Below, one piece after another: positions 44,202 through 52,191 of a stretch of DNA of 64,000 bases (within the stretch, counting starts at the first letter, position 1; each line of letters begins with the position of its first letter). Position numbers and translations under genes: made by a program. Location of the stretch: NCBI GenBank assembly GCA_028874905.1, contig JAPPGZ010000107.1, positions 1-64,000 of the forward strand, read 5' to 3'. The notes under the pieces were generated by a model, which made no database searches, was not told where the DNA came from, and saw only the letters and a list, made by a program, of their open reading frames with translations. The DNA comes from Gemmatimonadota bacterium (GTDB lineage: Bacteria; Gemmatimonadota; Gemmatimonadetes; Longimicrobiales; Gaopeijiaceae).

Positions 44202-45370
44202 TAGCGGCGCGGTGGCAGGCTGTCGAGCGTCTGCAGGAGGCTCGTGCCGATCTCCGCGAGCGATGCTGCGGCGGGAGAGTCGGGCGCGGACAACACGGTC
44301 GGTTGCCCTTCGTCCCCCGCCCTCCTCACAGCGATGTCGAGCGGCACCCTTCCCAGGAACGGGATCGACAGTTCCCGGGCAAGTTCCTCGCCGCCACCCC
44401 GTCCGAACAGGTCCACTACCTCGTCGGATCCCGGGATCTGGAAGCCGCACATGTTCTCCACGACTCCGAGCACCCGGGTATTGACCCGCTCGAACATCTT
44501 GATCCCGCGCCGCACGTCTCCCGTAGCCACTTTCTGGGGCGTCGTGACCATCACCGCGCCATCGAGGTCCACAGTCTGCACCAGGGACAACTGAGCGTCC
44601 CCGGTGCCGGGCGGCATGTCCACGACCATGAGGTCCAGATCGCCCCACGCCACCTGCTCCATGAACTGTTTCAGGATGCCGGCGATAAGTGGACCCCGCA
44701 TGATCGCGGGCTGGGCGCGGTCAAGCAGAAAGCCGAGGCTCATGAGCCGGACGCCGTGGCACTCAAGTGGCACGATCATCTCCGAGCCCTTGGCGCCGGA
44801 CACCGGGGGGCGCCGCTGCTCTCCGAACATGAGCGGTATGTTCGGCCCGTAGATATCCGCATCCAGCAGACCGGTGGTCAACCCCCGCGCGGCCGCGTGC
44901 GCGGCCAGGTTCGTGGCGACCATGGACTTGCCGACCCCGCCCTTTCCGGAACTGATCGCGATGATTCGCCTGACGCCGGACAGGATCCCGGGCTTCGGCA
45001 CAGGAGGCGGAACCGAGCCCGGCTGCAGTCCCTGCGGCCGCCGCCGGACATCCGGTTTGCGGTCCGGCGTTTGGCGGTCCGGCTCCCCCTGAGCGTCCGA
45101 CGTCGTCTGGGGCAGCTGGACATCCACCTTCACGGCCGTTACGCCTTCGACAGCCGCCGCAGCGGCCCTGGCCCGGCGAACCAGCACCCCGGGATCACCT
45201 CGCCGCAACGAGAACACGAATCGGGCCTTGCCCTGCGAATCCACATCCACGGCGCTGACCTGGCCCCCGTCGACCACGTTCTGGCCCGTCACCGGATTGA
45301 CGATGCCCGTCAGCGCCTTCGTCACAGCGGCCGCGAGTGCGCCCTGGCTCATGTGCGGCTCAAATGGCAT
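44201..45370 (-). CDS. mrp: Mrp/NBP35-family ATPase without the CxxC cluster motif
   Basis: A 389-aa P-loop ATPase implicated in Fe-S cluster trafficking. An N-terminal MIP18/DUF59 domain (about 10-88) and a linker rich in Pro/Gln/Arg (90-130) precede the Mrp domain. The deviant Walker A is SGKGGVGKS (141-149), with DADIYGPNIP (170-179) and DMPPGTGDAQ (251-260). The canonical CxxC that bridges the cluster is not there: the site reads ENMCGFQIPGSDEV (305-318) with a single Cys308. Some Bacteroidetes Mrp proteins also lack it, to my recollection. ATG 45370 is preferred over 45352 because GAGGTG lies 10 bases upstream; the gene then overlaps the NifU-like stop. Confidence 0.9.
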   Translation of the reverse strand: MPFEPHMSQGALAAAVTKALTGIVNPVTGQNVVDGGQVSAVDVDSQGKARFVFSLRRGDPGVLVRRARAAAAAVEGVTAVKVDVQLPQTTSDAQGEPDRQTPDRKPDVRRRPQGLQPGSVPPPVPKPGILSGVRRIIAISSGKGGVGKSMVATNLAAHAAARGLTTGLLDADIYGPNIPLMFGEQRRPPVSGAKGSEMIVPLECHGVRLMSLGFLLDRAQPAIMRGPLIAGILKQFMEQVAWGDLDLMVVDMPPGTGDAQLSLVQTVDLDGAVMVTTPQKVATGDVRRGIKMFERVNTRVLGVVENMCGFQIPGSDEVVDLFGRGGGEELARELSIPFLGRVPLDIAVRRAGDEGQPTVLSAPDSPAAASLAEIGTSLLQTLDSLPPRR

Positions 45371-45590
45371 CTACCGTCAGCACCTCGGGCACGGACGCCC
45401 TGAGCCGCTGTTCGATCCCCTCCTTGAGGGTGAACATGGATATCGGACACGCTTCGCAGGCACCCATCAGGCGGACCTCGACCCTCCCCCGATCGGCATC
45501 CCAAGCCACCAGTTCCACGTCGCCCCCGTCCAAGCGGATGGCGGGACGAATCGTCTCGAGGACCTCTTCGATCCGCTCTATGGTAGCCAT
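45360..45590 (-). CDS. NifU C-terminal-domain Fe-S scaffold/carrier
   Basis: A 76-aa stand-alone NifU-C domain (NfuA/Nfu type) that binds or delivers a [4Fe-4S] cluster in the cytoplasm. The cluster motif is CEACP, with Cys45 and Cys48. A GGDVELV strand comes before it and MFTLKEGIEQRL after it. It lies directly upstream of mrp, which it overlaps by 11 bases; the pair is common and fits a shared Fe-S assembly role. GTG/ATG choice: ATG 45590 gives the expected helix MATIERIEEVLETIRP. Confidence 0.92.
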   Translation of the reverse strand: MATIERIEEVLETIRPAIRLDGGDVELVAWDADRGRVEVRLMGACEACPISMFTLKEGIEQRLRASVPEVLTVDAI

Positions 45591-45891
45591 TCTCCGTCCA
45601 GGTCACAGGCACGGGTCCGAAGCGGTCCCGAGGATGGTGGCTGTGACGCCCACGGAAACTACCGAACGCGTTTCCCGGTCGTCAATGCCGGTTGCGCGCG
45701 CGGCCCGCTTTCGTGAAATTGCCTGCGATTCCGGGTGTTGACGAGCACCCGGAAAACCGCGTTCGAAACAGACCCTTGGCCGGTCCAACCGCGGCGGTCG
45801 CACCGACCGTTGCGGGAGGCGGAGGCCGCTCCACGACTAGCCTCCCCCAAGGGTTCGAGCGCTCCCGCCAACCATCAATCTCGATCAGCCC
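45591..45891. promoter_or_regulatory. 301-bp divergent region nifU-like/pruA with a strong dyad
   Basis: No gene is visible in this gap. The outstanding element is TTCCGGGTG (45730-45738) and CACCCGGAA (45747-45755), a perfect 9-bp inverted repeat with an 8-base spacer, near the middle of the region. It could be an operator shared by both directions. AT-richer patches around 45705-45725 and 45754-45772 may hold promoters, but no pair of boxes stands out. The pruA start has no visible ribosome site. Confidence 0.45.
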
Positions 45892-47520
45892 ATGTCCGGA
45901 ACGTTCCGCGTGCCCGCCCCCGTCAACGAACCCATCCTTTCCTATGCGCCCGGCACCCCGGAGAGGGCGGAGTTGAAGGCCGCCCTCGCCAGGATCGGCG
46001 GCCAACAGGTCGAAATCCCGGTCATCATCGGCGGAGAAGCCGTCCGGACCGGAAAAACCCACGAAATCCGCTCGCCGCACGACCATGACCTCCTCCTGGG
46101 CGTCTGGCACGAGGCGGGCCCGGCGGAAGCGCGGAAAGCGATCGCCAACACGGTCGAGGCACGCCGCGAATGGGCGTCGTGGCCCTGGGAGGACCGCGCC
46201 GCCGTGTTCCTGAAGGCGGCGGACCTGCTCGCGGAGACGTGGAGGTCCACGCTCAACGCCGCGACGATGCTCGGGCAGAGCAAGAACGCCTTCCAATCGG
46301 AGATCGACGCGGCCTGCGAGATCGTGGACTTCTACCGGTTCGGGGCCCACTTCGCGGACCGCATCTTCGAACAGCAGCCGATCTCGGACAGGGGCGTCTG
46401 GAACCGTATGGAATACCGGCCTCTGGAAGGCTTCGTCTACGCGGTCAGCCCGTTCAACTTCACCGCAATCGGGGCCAACCTGGCCGGAACTCCCGCGATG
46501 GTGGGATGCGGTGTTCTGTGGAAGCCCTCCAAGCACGCGGTCCTGTCCGGCTACTACACGTACAAGCTGCTGGAAGAGGCCGGACTTCCCCCCGGAGTGA
46601 TCAACTTCGTGCCGGGCAATCCCGTCGGCATCACCGAGGCCGCCATGAACCACCCGGACTTCGCCGGGTTGCACTTCACGGGATCGACCGCGGTATTTCA
46701 GTCCCTGTGGACGACCGTCGGCAGGAACATCGCGACCTACCGCTCCTACCCCCGGCTGGTCGGCGAAACCGGCGGCAAGGACTTCATCGTCGCTCACCCG
46801 TCGGCCGACCACGCCGCGCTCCGCACCGCGATCATCCGGGGCTCCTTCGAGTACCAGGGTCAGAAGTGTTCCGCAGCCTCCAGGGCGTACATCCCGCGGT
46901 CGGTGTGGAAGGCGATACGCGACGATCTGGTTGACGAGACCAACGAACTGAGGATGGGGGTCCCAACGGATTTCCGGAACTTCATCAACGCGGTGATCGA
47001 CCCGGGCGCCTTCAGCTCCATCACGGGCTACATCGACCGGGCCGCGGCGAGTTCCGACGCGGATGTGATCGCCGGCGGCGAGTACTCGGACGCCGAGGGC
47101 TTCTTCATTCGGCCGACGCTCATCGAAGCCAGGCGACCCGACCACGAGACGATGTGCGACGAGATCTTCGGCCCGGTCATGTCGATTTACGTGTACCCCG
47201 ACAGCGAGTGGTCCGAGACGCTCGACGCCGTCGACAGGACCTCGCCGTACGCGCTGACAGGCGCGGTTTTCTCGCAGGACCGGACCGGCGTGCGCGACGC
47301 GCTGGACCGCCTGCGGAACGCCGCCGGGAACTTCTACATCAACGACAAGCCCACCGGGGCCGTGGTGGGACAGCAGCCCTTCGGCGGAGGCCGGGCGTCT
47401 GGAACGAACGACAAGGCGGGTTCGGCGTTCAACATCATGCGCTGGCTCACCCCCAGGACGATCAAGGAGACCATGGTCCCCCCGACGAGCGTCGCCTACC
47501 CGTTCATGGAGGAGGCGTAG
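45892..47520 (+). CDS. pruA: L-glutamate gamma-semialdehyde (1-pyrroline-5-carboxylate) dehydrogenase
   Basis: A 542-aa aldehyde dehydrogenase that oxidises glutamate semialdehyde to glutamate in proline and arginine breakdown. It is of the TIGR01236 type, found in animals and many bacteria. The N-terminal NEPILSYAPGTPERAEL, the cofactor loop VSPFNFTAI, the glycine-rich HFTGSTAV and the catalytic Cys in FEYQGQKCSAASR are all present, and the C-terminus has PFGGGRASGTNDKAGS. No proline dehydrogenase gene is in the window. The annotation is firm; the symbol refers to function. Confidence 0.95.
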   Translation: MSGTFRVPAPVNEPILSYAPGTPERAELKAALARIGGQQVEIPVIIGGEAVRTGKTHEIRSPHDHDLLLGVWHEAGPAEARKAIANTVEARREWASWPWEDRAAVFLKAADLLAETWRSTLNAATMLGQSKNAFQSEIDAACEIVDFYRFGAHFADRIFEQQPISDRGVWNRMEYRPLEGFVYAVSPFNFTAIGANLAGTPAMVGCGVLWKPSKHAVLSGYYTYKLLEEAGLPPGVINFVPGNPVGITEAAMNHPDFAGLHFTGSTAVFQSLWTTVGRNIATYRSYPRLVGETGGKDFIVAHPSADHAALRTAIIRGSFEYQGQKCSAASRAYIPRSVWKAIRDDLVDETNELRMGVPTDFRNFINAVIDPGAFSSITGYIDRAAASSDADVIAGGEYSDAEGFFIRPTLIEARRPDHETMCDEIFGPVMSIYVYPDSEWSETLDAVDRTSPYALTGAVFSQDRTGVRDALDRLRNAAGNFYINDKPTGAVVGQQPFGGGRASGTNDKAGSAFNIMRWLTPRTIKETMVPPTSVAYPFMEEA

Positions 47521-48723
47521 TCAGGCCGTCACGGCAGCTGCCGGACGGGTTGCGGCGGCAATCGCCCGGCTGAAGTCGGCCTTGAGGTCGGCGATGTCCT
47601 CGAGCCCCACCGAGATTCGCACGAATCCGTCCGGGATGCCGAGTTCGTCCCGCTCCGACGGGCTCAGGTCCACATGGGAGGTGTGCCGGGGTTGGGAGAC
47701 CAGGGTCTCCACCCCACCCAGTGAGGGAGCGGGCGCGGCGAGACGCAGGGCCGCCGAGAAGCGGTCGGCCGCCGCGCCGCCTCCGTCGAGCACAATGGAT
47801 ACCATGCCCCCATAGCCGTTGAGCATCCGTGTCGCAAGGGTGTGGTCGGGGTGGTCCGGCAAGCCGGGATGGATCACCTCGCTGACTCCCGGCACGCCCG
47901 AGAACCACTCGGCAAGCACGAGGGCGGTGCGATTGTGCCGCTCCATTCTGGCAGGCAGCGTACGGATGCCGCGCTCCAGGAGCCACGCCGTCTGCGGATC
48001 GATCGAGCCGCCGTACAGCTTCATCATCTTGGCGACCCGCCGGATCAGTTCCCCGCTTCCGGCAACGACTCCGGCGATCAGATCCGAGTGGCCGCCGAGG
48101 TACTTGGTGGCAGAGTGGATCACGGCATCCACGCCGTGCTCCGCGGCGCGGATGTTCATGGGCGTGGCGAAGGTCATATCGGCGGCCAGGATCGCGCCCA
48201 CGCTTCGCGCGGCGCGGCGGGCGGGCTCGATGTCGAAGACGCGGAGCGTGGGGTTCGTCGGCAGCTCGATCAGCACTACGCGGGTGGCCGGGGTGACCGC
48301 CTCGCTCCACGCGCCAGGGTCGCCGGGCTCCACGAACGTCGTCGTGATGCCGCGCCGCGGGAACTCCTTCGAGAGGAGCGCCCAGGTGGCGCCGTAGAGG
48401 TGGCGGCTTGCGACGATGTGGTCCCCCTGCCCCGCGGCGGCGAGGAGGGTCATGGAGATGGCCGCCATCCCGCTGGCCAGTGCCAGTGCGTCTTCCGTCC
48501 CTTCCAGAGCCGCGATCCTGGCGGCCACGGACAGCTGGTTGGGGTTGTTCCCGTAGCGGCTGTACAACAGATCGATGCCATCGTCGGGACCGGCCCAGTG
48601 AAAGGTCGAGCTGCGCACGATCGGGGCCACGACCGGGGCACCCGGCCGGGGTTCGGGCTGACCCGCGTGCACCGCCTGCGTAGCCGGAGCGAGCGCTCCG
48701 TTCCCTGTGCCGTCATTCTTCAT
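47521..48723 (-). CDS. Trans-sulfuration PLP enzyme, second copy
   Basis: A 400-aa fold type I PLP enzyme of the cystathionine gamma-synthase/methionine gamma-lyase family. The PLP Lys is in HSATKYLGGHSDLIAGV, and YSRYGNNPNQ, RHLYGATWALL and PTNPTLRVFDI are further family segments. N-terminal residues 1-20 are variable. Catalytic specificity is not determinable. It is the last gene of the lepA-ROK-PfkB-STAS chain, coupled to the DUF4325 gene (ATGA), which is unusual company for a sulfur-amino-acid enzyme. Compare the 386-aa copy at 31172-32332. Confidence 0.88.
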   Translation of the reverse strand: MKNDGTGNGALAPATQAVHAGQPEPRPGAPVVAPIVRSSTFHWAGPDDGIDLLYSRYGNNPNQLSVAARIAALEGTEDALALASGMAAISMTLLAAAGQGDHIVASRHLYGATWALLSKEFPRRGITTTFVEPGDPGAWSEAVTPATRVVLIELPTNPTLRVFDIEPARRAARSVGAILAADMTFATPMNIRAAEHGVDAVIHSATKYLGGHSDLIAGVVAGSGELIRRVAKMMKLYGGSIDPQTAWLLERGIRTLPARMERHNRTALVLAEWFSGVPGVSEVIHPGLPDHPDHTLATRMLNGYGGMVSIVLDGGGAAADRFSAALRLAAPAPSLGGVETLVSQPRHTSHVDLSPSERDELGIPDGFVRISVGLEDIADLKADFSRAIAAATRPAAAVTA

Positions 48724-49388
48724 TGCCTGCCTCCCTGATTCGTCTGGAGTGTTCGCGCCAAAGCGCTCAGAGCGGCCGCTCCCCCATTGCCGCTCCAGTA
48801 GGCCAGCCGTCGTCTGGCCAATCTCCGCAACAAGGGCTCCCCGAACTCGCCGAGCGCCCCGGCCAGATCGTGAGGGCCGATCCGTTCGCACCGCTCGAGC
48901 GTGTTCCAGGCTCTGTGTTCCTCGGGGGTCGCCGGACCGAGCAACTGAAAGCCGTCACCGACATCGCAGACCGCGGCCAGGCCATGCCGTTCAAGGACCT
49001 CCTCGACCGCGTGGCGGTGCATTTCGTCCACGGCCCGGAACAGGAAGAAGATGTTCCCCGGGCGGTCAGGTCCCTGGAACCGAAGGAGCAGCTTGGCCAC
49101 GACTTCGTCCGCGCAACTGAAGTCGAGGATCCGGACCCGCGTGAAGTCGATCAGCATGACATGGGGGGACGGAGCCGTCTGCGCGGGAAACGGAGCCGTC
49201 CGGGCCGGAGACGGGGTCGTCTGGGCCAGGCGCTGTTCGATCGCCTCCCGGACAGCTTGTCCGGTCGGGCGCGTCACCAGGTTATGCCCGCGCGAAGCAA
49301 CCGCACTGGTGACGATCGCGGCCACGTCGATTGCGACAGGCTTGGCAGATCCGTCTCCTCGGCAACTGCGCTCCGGCCGTTCAGTCAT
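48720..49388 (-). CDS. STAS-like DUF4325-type protein
   Basis: A 222-aa soluble protein. The middle segment VMLIDFTRVRILDFSCADEVVAKLLLR (about 77-103) has the strand-helix pattern of STAS-like domains, here best matching DUF4325, which is often paired with a HATPase. Residues 57-77 are a Pro/Thr/Ala linker of three heptads (TTPSPAR, TAPFPAQ, TAPSPHV). The C-terminal half (130-215) is helical and unfamiliar. It begins inside the 3' end of the STAS-HATPase gene (8-base overlap) and is coupled to the PLP gene. Likely partner of the neighbouring kinase-like protein. Confidence 0.6.
   Translation of the reverse strand: MTERPERSCRGDGSAKPVAIDVAAIVTSAVASRGHNLVTRPTGQAVREAIEQRLAQTTPSPARTAPFPAQTAPSPHVMLIDFTRVRILDFSCADEVVAKLLLRFQGPDRPGNIFFLFRAVDEMHRHAVEEVLERHGLAAVCDVGDGFQLLGPATPEEHRAWNTLERCERIGPHDLAGALGEFGEPLLRRLARRRLAYWSGNGGAAALSALARTLQTNQGGRQ
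49158..49220. repeat. Three 21-bp degenerate repeats inside DUF4325 gene
   Basis: The DNA encodes TTPSPAR, TAPFPAQ and TAPSPHV in tandem, so three in-frame 21-bp units. It looks like a short-repeat linker prone to length change without frame loss. Located between a short N-terminal region and the STAS-like core. Confidence 0.7.
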
Positions 49389-50268
49389 CGATTCGCTCGG
49401 GCAGAACGATGTTGATCTGCGCTCCCGGGAATCCGGGCAGGCCGTCCACTACCGGGGGACTCGGATGCCAGGCGGGGCTGTCCGCGATACGGGCCGTGCC
49501 GCTGCGAATCGAGACGAGGCCCTGCCAGCGGGCGACCTGTTTTCGTATCTGCTGGATGCCCTGTCCCCGCCCCGTGTCCGGAAAACGGGTGAGGCCCATG
49601 AGAAACGCGGCTTCCAGGGCCGTGACATCTCCCCAACGATCGCCAAATCGCTCCGCGTGCTCTTCCGCCAACGATTCGCGGAAGCCCCTTCCGACGTCGG
49701 AAACCCCGATGACCAGAACCTGCCGGCCGAGCCGACGGGTCCAGTTGTAGCGCTGCGCCGCGACCCAGCCCGGACCTTCGGCGTGCTCCACTATGTTCTG
49801 GCACACCTCGGACAGGATCACCGAGAACTGGACGACTGCGGCTGCCGGATAGTGGAGGGTCCTGGAAAGGATGGCACCCGCCCGGGATTGAACCCGGTCG
49901 ACCACCTCGTGCACGTCGGAGTTGGTCGCAACCGAGGTGATCTCAAGCAGCACGTCCGATGCACGGGAGGGAGTACGTCCGGCCCGCCGTGGAGATGCGT
50001 GGAACACCTGCGCGGCGGCGTCTGGGAACCCCATCCGGTCCAGATAGCCCACAACATCGCCTCCGGCGGGCAACGACAGACGGGCAGCCGCACCGTTGGC
50101 GGATGCGACCTGTCCGGCGCAGAGAAGCGACAACATCCCGTTCGGGTCGATCCAGCGCAGCCGGCGCGCGTCGAAGAGCACCGGTTCCGCGCCGCCGGCG
50201 GTGGCTTCCGCGAAGACCGCGTCGACGTTTCGGTAGTCGAGCGAGGAGGGGATCTCCACGACCCGCAT
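49381..50268 (-). CDS. STAS domain fused to histidine-kinase-like ATPase
   Basis: A 295-aa protein with an N-terminal STAS-like domain (1-90; strand-helix pattern VEIPSSLDYRNVDAVFAEA, DARRLRWIDPNGMLSL) and a C-terminal HATPase_c domain (about 140-292). The N box ILSEVCQNIVEHA is at 151-163, G1 VSDVGRGF at 189-196 and G2 DTGRGQGI at 231-238. There is no DHp or phospho-His domain. The architecture is that of an anti-sigma or RsbT/SpoIIAB-like switch combined with its partner domain in one chain. ATG 50268 starts one base after the PfkB stop. It overlaps the DUF4325 gene by 8 bases. Confidence 0.8.
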   Translation of the reverse strand: MRVVEIPSSLDYRNVDAVFAEATAGGAEPVLFDARRLRWIDPNGMLSLLCAGQVASANGAAARLSLPAGGDVVGYLDRMGFPDAAAQVFHASPRRAGRTPSRASDVLLEITSVATNSDVHEVVDRVQSRAGAILSRTLHYPAAAVVQFSVILSEVCQNIVEHAEGPGWVAAQRYNWTRRLGRQVLVIGVSDVGRGFRESLAEEHAERFGDRWGDVTALEAAFLMGLTRFPDTGRGQGIQQIRKQVARWQGLVSIRSGTARIADSPAWHPSPPVVDGLPGFPGAQINIVLPERIDD

Positions 50269-50269
50269 G

Positions 50270-51208
50270 TCAGTGCGAACTCCAGGGCGGGCAGGGGCCG
50301 ACTCCAGCCAGATGCTGCCGTGTCTCGTCGGCGCCCCGGCAGCGCAGTTTGCATCGGGCGAGAGCGTGGGCGTGCGCAATCGCGGTGCGCCGGTCGGCCC
50401 GGGCGAGAATCCCCGAGAAGAAGGCGGCTCCCCAGACGTCGCCGCATCCCGTGGGGTCGCCGGACGCCGGGCCGGGCGAGGTCGGGACCTCCCACACGGC
50501 GGGGGCCTGGCCCCGCCTGGCCGCGATCATCTTTGCGCCCTCGCTTCCGCGCGTCACCACGATCACGCGCGCGCGCCGCTCGAAGGCCGGTGCGGCCGCG
50601 CGCACCGGGCGGGCTGCGTCGCGGGAAAACATGGCGAATTCATCTTCGTTCATCTGCACGATATCGAAACAACCGGCCCATTCCTCGGAGGACCGAAGAT
50701 AACGGGGCACGCGCCGGCCGTCGCTCTCGACACTCAGGAACAACGAGTGGAGATCGGCGTGGGAAGGTCCGGCGAGTTCGTCCCGGATGCGCTTCGCCCC
50801 TGCCAGCGTCAACTCCATCCCGGAGATGAAGTTGACGTAAAGGGCGTCGAGGTCCGACAGGAACTCCCCCACTTCGTGGACGGCCCAGCCCGGGACGCCG
50901 CCAGTCAGGACCTCCAGACGATCGGAGTCGTTGGCGTAGATCAGCTCGACCCGGTTGTTCGGTTCCGGCACCATGCGCAGAAAACGCGCGTCGCCGACCC
51001 GGGTGAAGGAGCGAATGAACGAGATTCCCCGTGCATGAAGGTCGGCACCGATCTTGACGATCGGAACAATCCTCCAGCCGTCGGGAAGGGCGGCTTCGAA
51101 GGCCGCAAGCGCATACCCGATACCCCCCCATGCGCGCACCGGACCGGTACCGGCCGGATGGATGATCGTGTCGCGGACCAGCGTGCCCAGAACCCCAAGC
51201 CGCTTCAT
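50270..51208 (-). CDS. PfkB-family carbohydrate kinase
   Basis: A 312-aa ribokinase-like sugar or nucleoside kinase. The N-terminal strand [15 protein letters not shown] and the anion-hole/catalytic segment DPTGCGDVWGAAFF hold the family Asp; the usual GAGD reads GCGD. The substrate-lid region is mid-chain and variable. The substrate cannot be named. ATG 51208 follows the ROK stop in a TGATG overlap; the preceding GTG at 51211 is the alternative. Two sugar kinases in tandem (ROK then PfkB) suggest a carbohydrate-salvage pair, which is inference. Confidence 0.88.
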   Translation of the reverse strand: MKRLGVLGTLVRDTIIHPAGTGPVRAWGGIGYALAAFEAALPDGWRIVPIVKIGADLHARGISFIRSFTRVGDARFLRMVPEPNNRVELIYANDSDRLEVLTGGVPGWAVHEVGEFLSDLDALYVNFISGMELTLAGAKRIRDELAGPSHADLHSLFLSVESDGRRVPRYLRSSEEWAGCFDIVQMNEDEFAMFSRDAARPVRAAAPAFERRARVIVVTRGSEGAKMIAARRGQAPAVWEVPTSPGPASGDPTGCGDVWGAAFFSGILARADRRTAIAHAHALARCKLRCRGADETRQHLAGVGPCPPWSSH

Positions 51209-52191
51209 CACGGGCAGCCATGATGGGCGCGCCTGAAGACCCCCGCGGCCCCGATGACCCCGGCGCTCTCGCCCAGCTCGCCCCGAAGGATCCGGCAGAC
51301 GCGCATGTGGGCGCCGAAGACACGGCGTCCGACCTCGCGCCGAATGGGCCCGAGCAGACGCTCCCCCGCATTCGCGACGCCTCCTCCGATGACGACCGCC
51401 TCGGGGTTGACGAGATGGATCACGTTGGCAACCGCGGTCGCGAGGATACCCGCCGTGTCCCGCAAGACCTCCCCGGCATACCGGTCCCCGGCCGCGGCGG
51501 CCTGCGAGACGATCTCGGCCGTGACCCCGTCAAGGTCGCCATCCACCAGCGACGCGAGAATACAATCGCTGCCAGCCGGGATCGCCTCGACCGCCCTCGC
51601 CGCGATCGCCGGTCCGGACGCGTACGCTTCGACACACCCCCGAGAACCGCACGCGCAGCGCCTGCCGCGGACGTCGACCGACATGTGGCCTACCTCGCCG
51701 GCGCCACCGGAAGCGCCGTGCTGGATCTCGCCGTCGATCACGATTCCCCCGCCGATCCCTGTGCCGAGCGTAATACCCACGAGGCGCCTGCAGCCTCGTC
51801 CCGCGCCCATCCACCACTCGCCGTAGGTGAAGCAGTTCGCGTCGTTGTCCAGGGTCGCCGGCAGTCCACAGGCCTCGGCGACGAGGTCTCGCAAGGGATA
51901 GTCCCGCCACCCGAGATTGGGTGTCTCCGCTACCACACCCGACTCCGGGTCCAGCGGGCCGGGTGCGCCGAGACCGATCCCGGCGATATTGTCCCGCCCC
52001 GCTTCGGCCACCGATTCACGAATCATCGCGACGATGCGTTCCAGCACCTGACCCGAGCCGCTCGCCGGCCGCGTGCTGCGGCGCCGGACGGCCACGGGCG
52101 GTGCGCCGCCCTCGAGGGGAACTCTCCCAACGCGCAGGTTGGTGCCGCCGATGTCCACCCCCACGATCCATCGCGTCCGCCCCACCGTCAC
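51208..52191 (-). CDS. ROK-family sugar kinase (glucokinase-like)
   Basis: A 327-aa ROK kinase. The ATP motif is [13 protein letters not shown] (near 8-20), the sugar-binding segment is [18 protein letters not shown], and the zinc motif [14 protein letters not shown] is complete. It lacks the N-terminal winged helix of ROK repressors, so it is a kinase and not a transcription factor. Glucokinase activity is likely but other hexoses are possible. GTG 52191 overlaps the lepA stop as GTGA; an upstream in-frame extension lies inside lepA. Confidence 0.9.
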   Translation of the reverse strand: MTVGRTRWIVGVDIGGTNLRVGRVPLEGGAPPVAVRRRSTRPASGSGQVLERIVAMIRESVAEAGRDNIAGIGLGAPGPLDPESGVVAETPNLGWRDYPLRDLVAEACGLPATLDNDANCFTYGEWWMGAGRGCRRLVGITLGTGIGGGIVIDGEIQHGASGGAGEVGHMSVDVRGRRCACGSRGCVEAYASGPAIAARAVEAIPAGSDCILASLVDGDLDGVTAEIVSQAAAAGDRYAGEVLRDTAGILATAVANVIHLVNPEAVVIGGGVANAGERLLGPIRREVGRRVFGAHMRVCRILRGELGESAGVIGAAGVFRRAHHGCP

